Origin: Lysobacteraceae bacterium
Lineage (GTDB): Bacteria > Pseudomonadota > Gammaproteobacteria > Xanthomonadales > Xanthomonadaceae
Direction: 5' to 3'
DNA length: 64,000 nucleotides
Assembly: GCA_030681035.1 (NCBI GenBank)
Contig: JAUXUI010000045.1
Span: 62,001 to 126,000 of the forward strand
The notes under the pieces were generated by a model. That model worked only from the letters and a program-made list of their open reading frames with translations, was not told where the DNA came from and ran no database searches. A program made the translations under genes and the position numbers. Below are positions 47,868 to 59,386 of this stretch, piece by piece (position 1 is the first letter of the stretch; each line of letters begins with the position of its first letter).

Positions 47868-48114
47868 CGGACGACTCCATGGATGGAGGACGACTGCATG
47901 GATGCAGGAGGTAGAGCAACGCAGGAGCAGTTGCCGAGGTAGAGCCGCGTCTGGAACAGCGGCCGAGAGCAACGCAGGAGCAGTTGCCGAGGTACGACTC
48001 CATGGATGGAGGACGACTGCATGGATGCAGGAGGTAGAGCAACGCAGGAGCAGTTGCCGAGGTAGAGCCGCGTCTGGAACAGCGGCCGAGAGCAGCGCAG
48101 GAGCAGTTGCCGAA
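47868..48114. repeat. Inverted copy of the composite 53-bp/19-bp array
   Basis: Reads as the reverse complement of the array at 41921-42275. Two module-B hairpin pairs (for example CTCCATGGATGGAG at 47875-47888 and CTGCATGGATGCAG at 47894-47907) alternate with 53-bp module-A units. Here the A-B order is repeated twice rather than blocked. Together with 41921-42275 it forms inverted repeats around the phoU-pst-exoD segment. Confidence 0.9.
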
Positions 48115-48192
48115 TGCGCGGTCGAGTGCGACAACGCGCCATAAAGCACGCCGAGCATCGCAGGCAAATGCGGGAGCAAGGCACCGTTGTTT

Positions 48193-48396
48193 GACCGAGC
48201 GAGCCGCGCAGCGGCGAAGTGAAGGCGTAGTTCGCGCAGCGAACGCTGTCGCGAAGCGACCGACCGAGCGAGCCGCGCAGCGGTGAAGTGAAGGCGTAGT
48301 TCGCGCGGCGAACGCTGTCGCGAAGCGACCGACCGAGCGAGCCGCGCAGCGGCGAAGTGAAGGCGTAGTTCGCGCAGCGAACGCTGTTGCGAAATC
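48193..48396. repeat. Three 69-bp tandem units
   Basis: Units begin at 48193, 48262 and 48331 with GACCGAGCGAGCCGCGCAGC, exact period 69, only a few base changes. Because 69 is divisible by three, frames stay open through it on the minus strand (23-residue peptide repeats), but nothing suggests a real protein. A TTTGCGTCCTTTGCG-type motif follows at 48404-48436. Confidence 0.92.
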
Positions 48397-48492
48397 CTAC
48401 GTCACTGCCTTTGCGTCCTTTGCGTCCTTTGCGGACCAGAAGCTTTACGCTTCCCCCGAGTTCCGGCCGAGCGAAGCGACCGAAACCCATCA

Positions 48493-49458
48493 TCAACGCA
48501 GGTCGCCGCTGGATGGCCACAGCGCACGGATACCGGCAATGCCCTGCGCGCCATGCTGGCGGGCAACATCGAAATCATCCACAGCCATGCCACCAATGGC
48601 GTAGATCGGAAGGCTTGAGGTTTCGCGCAGCGCGGCAAATGCGGCCCAGCCCAATGGCGTTTGCCCCGGATGTGAAGCCGTTTTCTGCACCGGCCCGAGC
48701 ACCACAAAATCAACACCTAACGCTTGCGCCTGTGCCAGTTCAGTCGCGTTGTGACACGACGCTGCCACCGGCAACTCGGCAGGCAATGGCCGGGCTTTGT
48801 GATCGACCAACTGTGCGGCGCGCAAATGCACGCCGACGCCCAGTTCGATGGCCATTGCCACATCTGCATTGAGCAGCAAACTGGCACCGAAGTCGGCGCA
48901 CAGTTCACGCGCCAAGTGTGCATACTCGCGCCAGTCGTTGTTGTCGAGGCCGGGCATGCGCAATTGGATACGGCGTGCGCCCTGCGCCAATGCCATGCGC
49001 AGTTCATCGGCAAAGCTGCGCAGCGGGCCTGCCGTTGCAGGCGTCAACAGATAACGCTCGGGTTGCATCAGTGCCGCGATCACCGGCAGATCAGCGGCCG
49101 GCATTGCGTAATCGCCCAGTTTGTAGCCGGGGGTCCACGCCAATGCCTGCCCTTCCCTGCCGTGCGGCTTACCCTGCCAGGCACTGACTCGATACACATC
49201 GAGCACAATACGCTTGTGTGGATAGGCATGAGGGACCCGAATCAGCGGGCTACAGTCCTCGGGCTTGACGCGAATCCCCAATTCCTCGCGCAACTCACGG
49301 CACAGTGCCTGCTGCGGTGTTTCACCCGACTCGCGCTTGCCGCCGGGAAACTCCCAGGCGCCAGCCAGATCGCGGCCGACACTGCGCCGCGCCAGCAAAA
49401 CGCGGCCTTGCGCATCTTCCATCACCGCCGCGCTGACGTGAACCGGTTCAGCACCCAT
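48493..49458 (-). CDS. mutT: Bifunctional Nudix hydrolase / thiamine-phosphate-synthase-like protein
   Basis: 321 aa fusion. N-terminal MutT domain with a full Nudix box (Gly40 to Ile62; Glu46, Arg54, Glu55, Glu58, Glu59), which sanitises 8-oxo-dGTP. C-terminal TIM-barrel of the ThiE/TenI type (residues about 135-315; HLRAAQLVDHK, VDFVVLGPVQKTASHPGQ, IYAIGGM). This fusion is common downstream of secA in gammaproteobacteria. Whether the ThiE-like half is catalytic is unknown. Confidence 0.92.
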   Translation of the reverse strand: MGAEPVHVSAAVMEDAQGRVLLARRSVGRDLAGAWEFPGGKRESGETPQQALCRELREELGIRVKPEDCSPLIRVPHAYPHKRIVLDVYRVSAWQGKPHGREGQALAWTPGYKLGDYAMPAADLPVIAALMQPERYLLTPATAGPLRSFADELRMALAQGARRIQLRMPGLDNNDWREYAHLARELCADFGASLLLNADVAMAIELGVGVHLRAAQLVDHKARPLPAELPVAASCHNATELAQAQALGVDFVVLGPVQKTASHPGQTPLGWAAFAALRETSSLPIYAIGGMAVDDFDVARQHGAQGIAGIRALWPSSGDLR

Positions 49459-49533
49459 CGCGCACTACAAATGGCAGGGAGCCGTTTGCAAGCGCTGCAA
49501 TCCGGCCACGCGGCAGGTTCAGCGAGGCTTCCC

Positions 49534-52272
<2,739 letters not shown>

Positions 52273-52512
52273 GGTGACCGGTTTGGATTGGGTAATAGGC
52301 GCAAAGCATATGAGGGGCAGGCTTTCAGCTTGGGCCTGCGCTATTCACGACCATTACCAACGCCATCGGCGCCAACACGGCTCGCAAATCGGGCCACCCT
52401 CAGCGACCCGGCACACGATTTGATGGATCAGTGCCGCAACGCGGCTGACCAGCAAAGGCGTCATTGTAACGTGGGGACGGCTCGTCGCGCTTCAAGCGCT
52501 CGCCAGAGATTA
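52273..52512. other. Spacer between the M23 peptidase gene and secA
   Basis: About 240 bases upstream of secA. A TACAAT hexamer (minus strand, 52463-52468) is a possible -10, with TTGAAG 21 bases further upstream, too far for a standard promoter. No gene, no strong terminator. Confidence 0.35.
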
Positions 52513-53427
52513 TCAGCCGCGGCTGTGCTGCAGGAACTGACGTGGATTGACCGGGCGGCCATCACGCCAGACTTCAAAATGCAGGTGGTTGCCGGTAGAG
52601 CGGCCGGTGGAGCCCATCAGCGAAATCTTGTCGCCAGCCCTGACGCGCTCGCCGACGCTGACCAGTAACTTGCTGTTGTGGCCGTAGCGCGTCATCAAGC
52701 CATTGCCATGATCGATCTCTACCAGATTGCCAAGACCCGCGTCCCGGCTGGCGAAGATCACCACGCCATCGGCCACTGCGGTGATCGGATCACCCAACTT
52801 GCCGCTGAAATCCAGGCCACGGTGAAACTGGTTGCCACCGGATATCGGATCGGTTCGATTGCCAAAATGCGAGCTCATGTAACCGCCGTTTACCGGCATT
52901 CCGGCCGGGGTGGCGCTCAAATCCACATCCTGATCGGCCAGCAACGTCTCAATCAGACTGAGTTGCTCACCGGAGGATTCAAACTGGAGCTCAAGCTCAT
53001 TCAAGCGACTTTGCACATCGAATGCCGATTGCGGTGTCGCCGGATCGATACCACCCACGCCAGGGGCTTCGATGAAGTTGAACTCGCCATCGCCCAGCTT
53101 GCCCGAACGGGTAAGGCGCTCGCCGAGCGCATTGAGCCGGTTGGCCTGCGCCTGCAGCTCACCCAGGCGTGAGGCCATTGCATTGAGTTCACGGCTAGAG
53201 CCTGCGCGAACATCAAGCAATGCCGCATTCTGCTCATCAAGGCGCGCTTGCATCGCCGCCAATTGAGCGTGCGCCGGGCCATTGAGACCGCGAGCAAAAA
53301 AACCGATCAAAAAACCAAACAGTACAATTGCAAGCAGAGCGATGCTTGTTGCTGCAATCACTTTCGGGTCACGTAACGCGAAATTTCGCGGCCCACGCAA
53401 GAATTTCGCTACGATGATGACATTCAT
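52513..53427 (-). CDS. M23 family metallopeptidase (membrane-anchored)
   Basis: 304 aa. Membrane helix at about residues 24-45, a periplasmic coiled coil (residues about 55-110), and a LytM/M23 domain with zinc ligands in FHRGLDFSG and HLHFEVW (His281, His283). All ligands are present, so it may be an active peptidoglycan endopeptidase. GGAG precedes the ATG. Its start codon shares the tetramer CATG with the start codon of the divergent DUF721 gene. Confidence 0.92.
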   Translation of the reverse strand: MNVIIVAKFLRGPRNFALRDPKVIAATSIALLAIVLFGFLIGFFARGLNGPAHAQLAAMQARLDEQNAALLDVRAGSSRELNAMASRLGELQAQANRLNALGERLTRSGKLGDGEFNFIEAPGVGGIDPATPQSAFDVQSRLNELELQFESSGEQLSLIETLLADQDVDLSATPAGMPVNGGYMSSHFGNRTDPISGGNQFHRGLDFSGKLGDPITAVADGVVIFASRDAGLGNLVEIDHGNGLMTRYGHNSKLLVSVGERVRAGDKISLMGSTGRSTGNHLHFEVWRDGRPVNPRQFLQHSRG

Positions 53428-53887
53428 GAAGCATCACTCCGTCAATCGTAAGTCCGGCACCGCCCGCCCCGCCACCGCACAGACCGCATTGGCGGCTGCT
53501 GGTAATGCGCTCGGCGATATCGCCCAACGTGCCCAGTGGCTGGTCACGCTCGACGCGCACTTGCGTAAATCTTTGCCGCCAGCCCTGGCCAACCACTGTA
53601 CGTTGGCCAATGTGCGCGACGACACGCTCGTTTTTCTGGTCAGCTCACCGATCTGGAAGGCCAAACTACGCCTGCTCGGCGACACCCTGCTGGCTGCCGC
53701 AAACGGCGCCGGCGTTCCGGCTCGTGAGCTCACACTGAAGGTCGCGTCTTTACCTATGCCTCCCCCGGAGACAACGCCAAACGCCCCCCTGTCACCGGCT
53801 GGCCGCGCTGCATTGCGGTCTGCCGCACAATCCATCTCTGACCCGGAGTTGCAGGCCAAACTACTGAAACTGGCATCCGTGCCGTAA
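53426..53887 (+). CDS. DUF721 (DciA-like) protein
   Basis: 153 aa. The DUF721 region (residues about 30-95; LANHCTLANVRDDTLVFLVS, SPIWKAKLRLL) resembles DciA, the helicase operator protein of bacteria lacking DnaC. The lpxC-DUF721-M23-secA order is conserved in related bacteria. The ATG overlaps the M23 start; a GATGA eight bases upstream is a weak ribosome site. Confidence 0.85.
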   Translation: MKHHSVNRKSGTARPATAQTALAAAGNALGDIAQRAQWLVTLDAHLRKSLPPALANHCTLANVRDDTLVFLVSSPIWKAKLRLLGDTLLAAANGAGVPARELTLKVASLPMPPPETTPNAPLSPAGRAALRSAAQSISDPELQAKLLKLASVP

Positions 53888-54076
53888 CTCTGCGCGTCTC
53901 TGACGCGGCGCGCAAAAGCCACCGAAGCCCGAGAAACAGTGACCGACCTTAGGCGATTTTTCCGTTTTGTTCCAGTGCCATTAAGTTTTGTCACCACCCC
54001 GCGAGCAATTCCGTGATCCGGCGCACACTTTTCCGCCAACTGCGGCAGCAGTAATGATGTCAATCAAATCATTAGT
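53888..54076. other. Convergent spacer between DUF721 gene and lpxC
   Basis: About 190 bases between two converging genes. No clear hairpin with T-run on either strand; no gene. Confidence 0.4.
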
Positions 54077-54991
54077 TTACGCAGGCAACGGCAGCAACAA
54101 CCCGGATGGAAACGGCAACGCGTTCGCATCATCAAAGCTGACCACCTCGTAGGCGCTGGCATCGGCCAGAAGGGTGCGAAGCAGCTGGTTGTTCAATTCG
54201 TGCCCCGATTTGTGGCCATTGAATGCACCAATCAGGCCATGCCCCAGCAGGTAGATATCGCCGATGGCATCGAGAATCTTGTGGCGGACAAACTCATCGG
54301 CGTAGCGCAGGCCGTTCTCGTTGAGGATGCGGTACTCGTCGAGCACGATCGCGTTGTCCATGCTGCCGCCCAGCACCAGATTGCGCTCGCGCAGCATCTC
54401 GATGTCTTTCATGAAGCCAAAGGTGCGGGCGCGGCTGATGGCTTTGACAAACGAGGTCTGCGAAAAATCGATTTCGGCCCGCGATTGCGCCTGCGCAAAC
54501 AGTGGGTGGCGAAAATCTATGGTGAAACCCACCTTGAATCCATCGAATGGCTCGAACCGCGCCCAACGATCACCATCGCTGACTTGCACCGGCTTGCGAA
54601 TCCGCACAAAGCGTTTGGCAGCTTCCTGCTCCTCGATCCCGGCGGACTGGATCAAAAACACGAAGGGCCCGGCGGAGCCGTCCATAATCGGCACTTCAGC
54701 CGCCGACAACTCGACGTAGGCGTTGTCGATACCCAGACCGGCCATTGCCGCAAGCAGATGTTCAACGGTGGCTACGCGTACGCCAGCGTTGACCAGAGTG
54801 GTGGACATGAGTGTGTCGCCCACCATTTGCGCATGGGCAGGCAATTCCACCACCGGGTCGAGATCGACACGGCGGAATACGATGCCGGTGTTGATCGCTG
54901 CCGGACGCAGCGTCATGAATACCTTTTCGCCGGAATGGATGCCAACGCCAGTAGCGCGGATCACATTCTTCAGCGTGCGCTGTTTGATCAT
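54077..54991 (-). CDS. lpxC: UDP-3-O-acyl-N-acetylglucosamine deacetylase LpxC
   Basis: 304 aa zinc enzyme for the committed step of lipid A synthesis. Zinc-site His78 in [17 protein letters not shown], the second motif [12 protein letters not shown] (His and Asp) and catalytic His in [12 protein letters not shown] are present. The start is the ATG at 54991 ([15 protein letters not shown]); reading upstream runs into the heptamer repeats. Unlike in many bacteria, 0.77 kb of repeats separates it from ftsZ. Confidence 0.96.
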   Translation of the reverse strand: MIKQRTLKNVIRATGVGIHSGEKVFMTLRPAAINTGIVFRRVDLDPVVELPAHAQMVGDTLMSTTLVNAGVRVATVEHLLAAMAGLGIDNAYVELSAAEVPIMDGSAGPFVFLIQSAGIEEQEAAKRFVRIRKPVQVSDGDRWARFEPFDGFKVGFTIDFRHPLFAQAQSRAEIDFSQTSFVKAISRARTFGFMKDIEMLRERNLVLGGSMDNAIVLDEYRILNENGLRYADEFVRHKILDAIGDIYLLGHGLIGAFNGHKSGHELNNQLLRTLLADASAYEVVSFDDANALPFPSGLLLPLPA

Positions 54992-55093
54992 TCCGTATTT
55001 CCCCGGCACAAACGCGACGTAAAACCCCGCTGAGAATAGCATAAAGCCCTGCCAACCCAAGCTTAACGGCTGTAGCCGGTGATGCCCGGACTC

Positions 55094-55163
55094 GGGACTC
55101 GGGACTCGGGACTCGGGACTCGGGACTCGGGACTCGGGACTCGGGACTCGGGACTCGGGACTC
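55094..55163. repeat. Ten GGGACTC heptamers upstream of lpxC
   Basis: Ten perfect GGGACTC units, with degenerate copies extending to about 55087 and 55185. The plus strand carries the G-runs, giving a G3N4 quadruplex pattern on the template strand of lpxC. Same unit and same copy number as the array at 19845-19914, in reverse relation to gene direction. Confidence 0.95.
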
Positions 55164-55170
55164 GGGACCC

Positions 55171-55763
55171 GAGACTTGGGACTCGAGAGAAGCATGGGTC
55201 CGCAAAGGACGCAAAAAACGCAAAGCAAGGACAAAGCTTTTGCCACGGCGCGCACTGTCGTGATTGTCATCGCGCAATCGCAATGGTGACGTGGTCCCGG
55301 GTTACGCGCTTCGCGCTAACCCGAGCTACAACGTGCGATGGGAAACGATGATTGCAGTGGGATTGAACGGAAAAGGGGCGCTGTAGCACATGGATGTGCG
55401 AGTTCGGCGCCGGCCTGCGGTTGCCGAGAAGCGCAGTGGATCGGTGCGGCCCGAGCTGCACCGACGTGTACCCGGCGCAAGGCGTTTTGGGCCCTCCCCG
55501 CCATGAAAAGGGCCTCGCCGGCCGCAGGCCGGTGAAACGCTGTGCTTTGAGGTTACGCCGGCCGCAGGCCTGAATGCTTTGCGGATTGTGAAACAATATC
55601 CGTGTTTCAGCTCTTGATGGGTTTCACTGCGTTCTACCCATCCTACGAACTGCGCCGGCCGCAGGCTTGAATGATTTGCATTGCAGCGCCGCAGCCGCGC
55701 GGAGGACGCGACTACGGCACGAAACCCAGGGCTCAGGGCCAGCGCATGGGTATTGTCAGCGGC
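55171..55763. repeat. Repeat-rich spacer between lpxC and ftsZ
   Basis: Contains the motif GGTCCGCAAAGGACGCAAA (55198-55216), several GCCGGCCGCAGGC boxes (55518, 55557, 55650 area) and a longer GC-rich segment at 55350-55560 whose frames encode nothing convincing. The promoter of lpxC should lie here; none is clear. Confidence 0.7.
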
Positions 55764-56963
55764 TTAATCCGCCTGCCTGCGCAGAAACGCCGGGATGTCC
55801 AGATAACTATGATCAACCGCCGGCTCCATACTCGCCGCCGCATCATTGCGAGCACTGGCGCGCAGGCCATTGCCGGTCAAGCCCGGATTGTAATCATCCG
55901 CGTTTTCGATGGCGCCGGTGCTGCCATTGCGCACCAGCTTGATCGGACGCGCTTGCATCACCGGTTCGCGCTCACTGGCTCGCACCGGCTGCCGCACTGC
56001 GCCACGATTGAGACCGGTGGCAACCACCGTCACGCGCACCTCGTCCTGCATATCCGGATCAAGCGAAGTACCGATGACCACCGTGGCGTCTTCGGACGCA
56101 AACTCCTCGATGGTGCGGCCGATTTCGTCAAACTCACGCATGGTGAAGTCGGGGCCGGCGGTGATGTTGACCAGCACGCCGCAGGCACCGGCCAGACTGA
56201 TATCTTCCAGCAATGGGTTGCTGACCGCAGCATCGGCGGCATCCAATGCGCGTGATTCACCACGGCCAGTGCCGGTGCCCATCATTGCCATACCCATCTC
56301 GCTCATCACTGTGCGAACATCGGCAAAATCGACATTGATCATGCCTGGGCGCACGATCAGATCGGCGATTCCCTGCACTGCGCCCAGCAACACATCGTTG
56401 GCAGCGCGAAATGCCTGCACCATGGTCGCCTCGCGGCCAAGCACGGTGATCAGCTTCTCGTTCGGCACCGTGATCAGCGAGTCGCAATGCTGGCTGAGCT
56501 CTTCGATACCCTTGAGCGCAACCTGCATCCGGCGCCGGCCCTCGAACGGGAACGGCTTGGTTACCACGGCGACGGTGAGAATGCCCATTTCCTTGGCCAG
56601 TTGCGCCACCACCGGTGCCGCACCAGTACCCGTGCCACCGCCCATGCCGGCAGTGATGAATACCATGTCAGCCCCTTCAAGCGCCTCGACAATGCGCTCG
56701 CGATCTTCCAGCGCCGATTGCCGACCCACTTCGGGGTTGGCGCCAGCGCCCAGTCCCTTGGTGACATTGCTGCCGAGTTGCAATTGCAACTTGGCACCCG
56801 AGTTGCGGATGGCCTGCGAGTCGGTATTGGCGCAGATAAACTCCACGCCCTCCACCGCGCTGTTGACCATGTGCGCAACGGCGTTACCGCCACCACCGCC
56901 GATGCCGATCACTTTGATGATCGCGTTCGGCGCCACTTTTTCGATTAACACAAACTTCGCCAT
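55764..56963 (-). CDS. ftsZ: Cell division GTPase FtsZ
   Basis: 399 aa tubulin homologue that builds the division ring. GTP-binding signature GGGTGTGAAP near residues 108-117, synergy-loop NVDFADVRTVMS, and the C-terminal FtsA/ZipA-binding peptide DIPAFLRRQAD. ATG 56963 has GGAGG eight bases upstream; an earlier start adds 42 residues overlapping the spacer after ftsA. Confidence 0.98.
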   Translation of the reverse strand: MAKFVLIEKVAPNAIIKVIGIGGGGGNAVAHMVNSAVEGVEFICANTDSQAIRNSGAKLQLQLGSNVTKGLGAGANPEVGRQSALEDRERIVEALEGADMVFITAGMGGGTGTGAAPVVAQLAKEMGILTVAVVTKPFPFEGRRRMQVALKGIEELSQHCDSLITVPNEKLITVLGREATMVQAFRAANDVLLGAVQGIADLIVRPGMINVDFADVRTVMSEMGMAMMGTGTGRGESRALDAADAAVSNPLLEDISLAGACGVLVNITAGPDFTMREFDEIGRTIEEFASEDATVVIGTSLDPDMQDEVRVTVVATGLNRGAVRQPVRASEREPVMQARPIKLVRNGSTGAIENADDYNPGLTGNGLRASARNDAAASMEPAVDHSYLDIPAFLRRQAD

Positions 56964-57067
56964 GGGTGTTTCCTCCGTGATTGCTGCTGTTGCCTGCTGA
57001 TTTGCTACGCCCTGTTTGTGCCCATCACTGCTGCATGACCCACGCCACCGCTCTCCGGTGGGCTTGC

Positions 57068-58303
57068 TCAAAACTCGCCCCGATACCAATTGCGCAATCG
57101 TGCCAATGCCTTGCCCACCTTGCCTGGCGGCAGACTGGGCCGACTGGGATTCTCAAGTTGACTACCCCACAGCAACAGGCCAATACCGGTCGCATACACG
57201 GGGTTGTTGATGACTTCACCAAGACCGGTAACCTGCTGCGGAATGCCCATTCGCACCGGCATATGCAGCATCTCTTCGGCCAGATCGACGACGCCTTCCA
57301 TGCGCGAGGCACCACCGGTCAATACCAAACCGGCGCGCACCAACTCCTCATAACCGGAGCGGCGCAACTCGGCCTGTACCATTTCGAAAATTTCCTCGTA
57401 TCGCTCCTGCACCGCTTCGGCCAATGCCTGGCGTGCCAAGCGGCGCGGTGGCCGGTCGCCAACACTGGGCACCTGAATGGTTTCTTCGGCGGTTGCCAGT
57501 TGTGCCAAAGCGCAGGCGTAGCGCACCTTGATCTGTTCGGCCTCGGGCGTCGGTGTTCGCAATAGATGCGCGATGTCATTGGTCACCTGGTCACCGGCAA
57601 TCGGCAGCGACGCGGTATGCCGGATGGCGCCCTGCACAAACACCGCGATATCGGTCGTACCGGCACCAATATCGACCAACACAACGCCAAGTTCCTTTTC
57701 GTCGTTGGTCAACACCGCCGTGCTGGATGCCAGCGCACCGAGTACCAACTCATCAACCTGCAGGTGGCAGCGATTGATGCACTTGGTGATGTTCTGCGCT
57801 GCCGACTGCGCGCCCACTACCAGGTGCGCGCGCACTTCCAGGCGCACACCTGACATGCCAACCGGATGGCGAATGCCCTCTTGCGAGTTATCGACGATGT
57901 ATTCCTGCGGTATCGCATGCAGAATTTTCTGATCAGAAGGGATCGCCACTGCTTTCGCGGCTTCCAGCACACGGTCCAGATCACCATAGGTCACCTCGCC
58001 ATCGCGGATCGGCGACATGCCCGGTGAATTGCGGCATTGCGTATGACTACCCGAAATGGATGCGTAAACCGAACGAATCTCGCAACCCGCCATCTGCTCG
58101 GCTTCTTCCAGCGCACTTTGTATCGAGCGCACCGTTGACTCGATATCAACCACAACACCGCGCTTCATGCCGCGCGAATCGTGACTCCCCAGGCCAATGA
58201 CCTCGATTGATCCGCCCGGCGTATATTCGCCGACCAGCGCCATCACCTTGGCAGTGCCAATATCCAGGCCGACGATAAGTGACTTGTCGCCTTTGCGGTT
58301 CAT
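57068..58303 (-). CDS. ftsA: Cell division protein FtsA
   Basis: 411 aa actin-like protein that tethers FtsZ to the membrane. Phosphate loops LIVGLDIGTAKV and VVLVDIGAGTTDIAVF, adenosine motif GLVLTGGASRMEGV, and the C-terminal amphipathic helix KALARLRNWYRGEF. It overlaps ftsQ by four bases. Confidence 0.97.
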   Translation of the reverse strand: MNRKGDKSLIVGLDIGTAKVMALVGEYTPGGSIEVIGLGSHDSRGMKRGVVVDIESTVRSIQSALEEAEQMAGCEIRSVYASISGSHTQCRNSPGMSPIRDGEVTYGDLDRVLEAAKAVAIPSDQKILHAIPQEYIVDNSQEGIRHPVGMSGVRLEVRAHLVVGAQSAAQNITKCINRCHLQVDELVLGALASSTAVLTNDEKELGVVLVDIGAGTTDIAVFVQGAIRHTASLPIAGDQVTNDIAHLLRTPTPEAEQIKVRYACALAQLATAEETIQVPSVGDRPPRRLARQALAEAVQERYEEIFEMVQAELRRSGYEELVRAGLVLTGGASRMEGVVDLAEEMLHMPVRMGIPQQVTGLGEVINNPVYATGIGLLLWGSQLENPSRPSLPPGKVGKALARLRNWYRGEF

Positions 58304-59040
58304 CGTATATTCCTTGCGTAAAACGGCGCGTCATCGCCCTGCCCGTTGTTGGCAAAGCTGAGTGCAAAACCATTGGTGTAACGAAGGTCGGCGCGTACAA
58401 ATGCGGCGGTGTGGCTGGCGGTCAATTGCGGCATCGCGCGCAGCAATCGGGTAAGGCGAACCTGTGCGTCTTCTCGACCGATCACAATGCGGCTGCCATC
58501 ATCCAGACGCAGGCTCCAACTGCCACGCGGCGACAGGCGCATTTCGACAACCCGCCGATCCAGTGCGGCAAAGCGCTTGTTTGCAAATTGATACAACGTG
58601 ACAACTTCGGCCACGCGCCGCAGCGGACCGCTCAGAGAAGGCAAGTGCGCCAGCGCAACATCATCGGGTGCCGAGAAGATAACGCCTTCACGCGACAGCC
58701 ATTGCTGCCCACCCCAGCGGGCAAACGGTTGATGTTCGCGGACATCCACCTGCAACAGATCGGGCCAACGCTTGCGTACCTGCACCGATGCCACCCATGG
58801 CAACGCACTGGCCGAATCGCGGATGCGGCGCAGATCAATGGCGAAAAAGCCCTTGCCCAGCTCCGGCAACACGGCGGAACGCATTGCCTCGGCACTGACA
58901 TGGTGCAGCTCACCGGTCACTTGCAGACGCGACAGTGGCCAGCGATCAACAGCAATCCAGCCGTTTATCACCGCAGCAACCGGCATCAGCACAACCAGCA
59001 AGGCCGCAATCCATATACTCAGGCGTAGCCAGGCATTCAT
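58300..59040 (-). CDS. ftsQ: Cell division protein FtsQ
   Basis: 246 aa bitopic protein of the FtsQBL complex. One membrane helix (residues about 5-28), POTRA domain (PLSRLQVTGELHHVSAEAMR) and FtsQ beta domain. The ATG at 59040 has GGAGG five bases upstream. Upstream lies an array-flanked 0.35-kb insertion that breaks the usual ddlB-ftsQ overlap. Confidence 0.94.
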   Translation of the reverse strand: MNAWLRLSIWIAALLVVLMPVAAVINGWIAVDRWPLSRLQVTGELHHVSAEAMRSAVLPELGKGFFAIDLRRIRDSASALPWVASVQVRKRWPDLLQVDVREHQPFARWGGQQWLSREGVIFSAPDDVALAHLPSLSGPLRRVAEVVTLYQFANKRFAALDRRVVEMRLSPRGSWSLRLDDGSRIVIGREDAQVRLTRLLRAMPQLTASHTAAFVRADLRYTNGFALSFANNGQGDDAPFYARNIR

Positions 59041-59057
59041 GCGAACCTCCAGATGCC

Positions 59058-59346
59058 GGGACCCGGGACCCGGGACCCGGGACCCGGAACGGCAGCGAAC
59101 GCAGTGCCCTGCGCCTGTTCGTTCGTCCTGCGGCAAACAGCCGTTGCGTACCTACCTCGTCCCATTGCTCGACGCCCATGCATTGGCGCTTCCCAGCTTC
59201 CTGACCCGCAAACGGCAGCAAGCGCAACGCCCCGCGCATGTACGCTCGTTCTGCGGCAAGCAGCGGTTGGGCACCTGCCTCGCACCCTTATTTGACGTGG
59301 ATGCATTGGTTCTTCCCGGGTCCCGGGTCCCGGGTCCCGTGGTCCC
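59058..59346. repeat. GGGACCC/GGGTCCC arrays flanking a duplicated 106-bp segment, between ddlB and ftsQ
   Basis: Four GGGACCC units (59058-59085) face about three GGGTCCC units plus degenerate copies (59315-59346). Between them are two diverged direct repeats, 59091-59196 and 59214-59319, 123 bases apart, each with a CTGCGGCAA(A/G)CAG core and ending CTTCCC(A/G)G. In the minus-sense operon mRNA the two arrays could pair. Frames stay open across both copies but no gene is supported. Confidence 0.9.
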
Positions 59347-59386
59347 GACTTCACCGGACCGCAACTCCCGGATGTCTTGAAGCGCG

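Noticed and set aside
47720-48520. Minus-strand frame of 266 codons across the repeat arrays
   Set aside because: Its protein consists of translated tandem repeats with 23-residue periodicity and no conserved domain.
55267-55596. Minus-strand frame of 109 codons between lpxC and ftsZ
   Set aside because: It covers dispersed intergenic repeat sequence; no start signal or recognisable family.
59041-59386. A small gene between ddlB and ftsQ
   Set aside because: Frames are open on both strands because of the repeat structure; no ribosome site or domain is seen.
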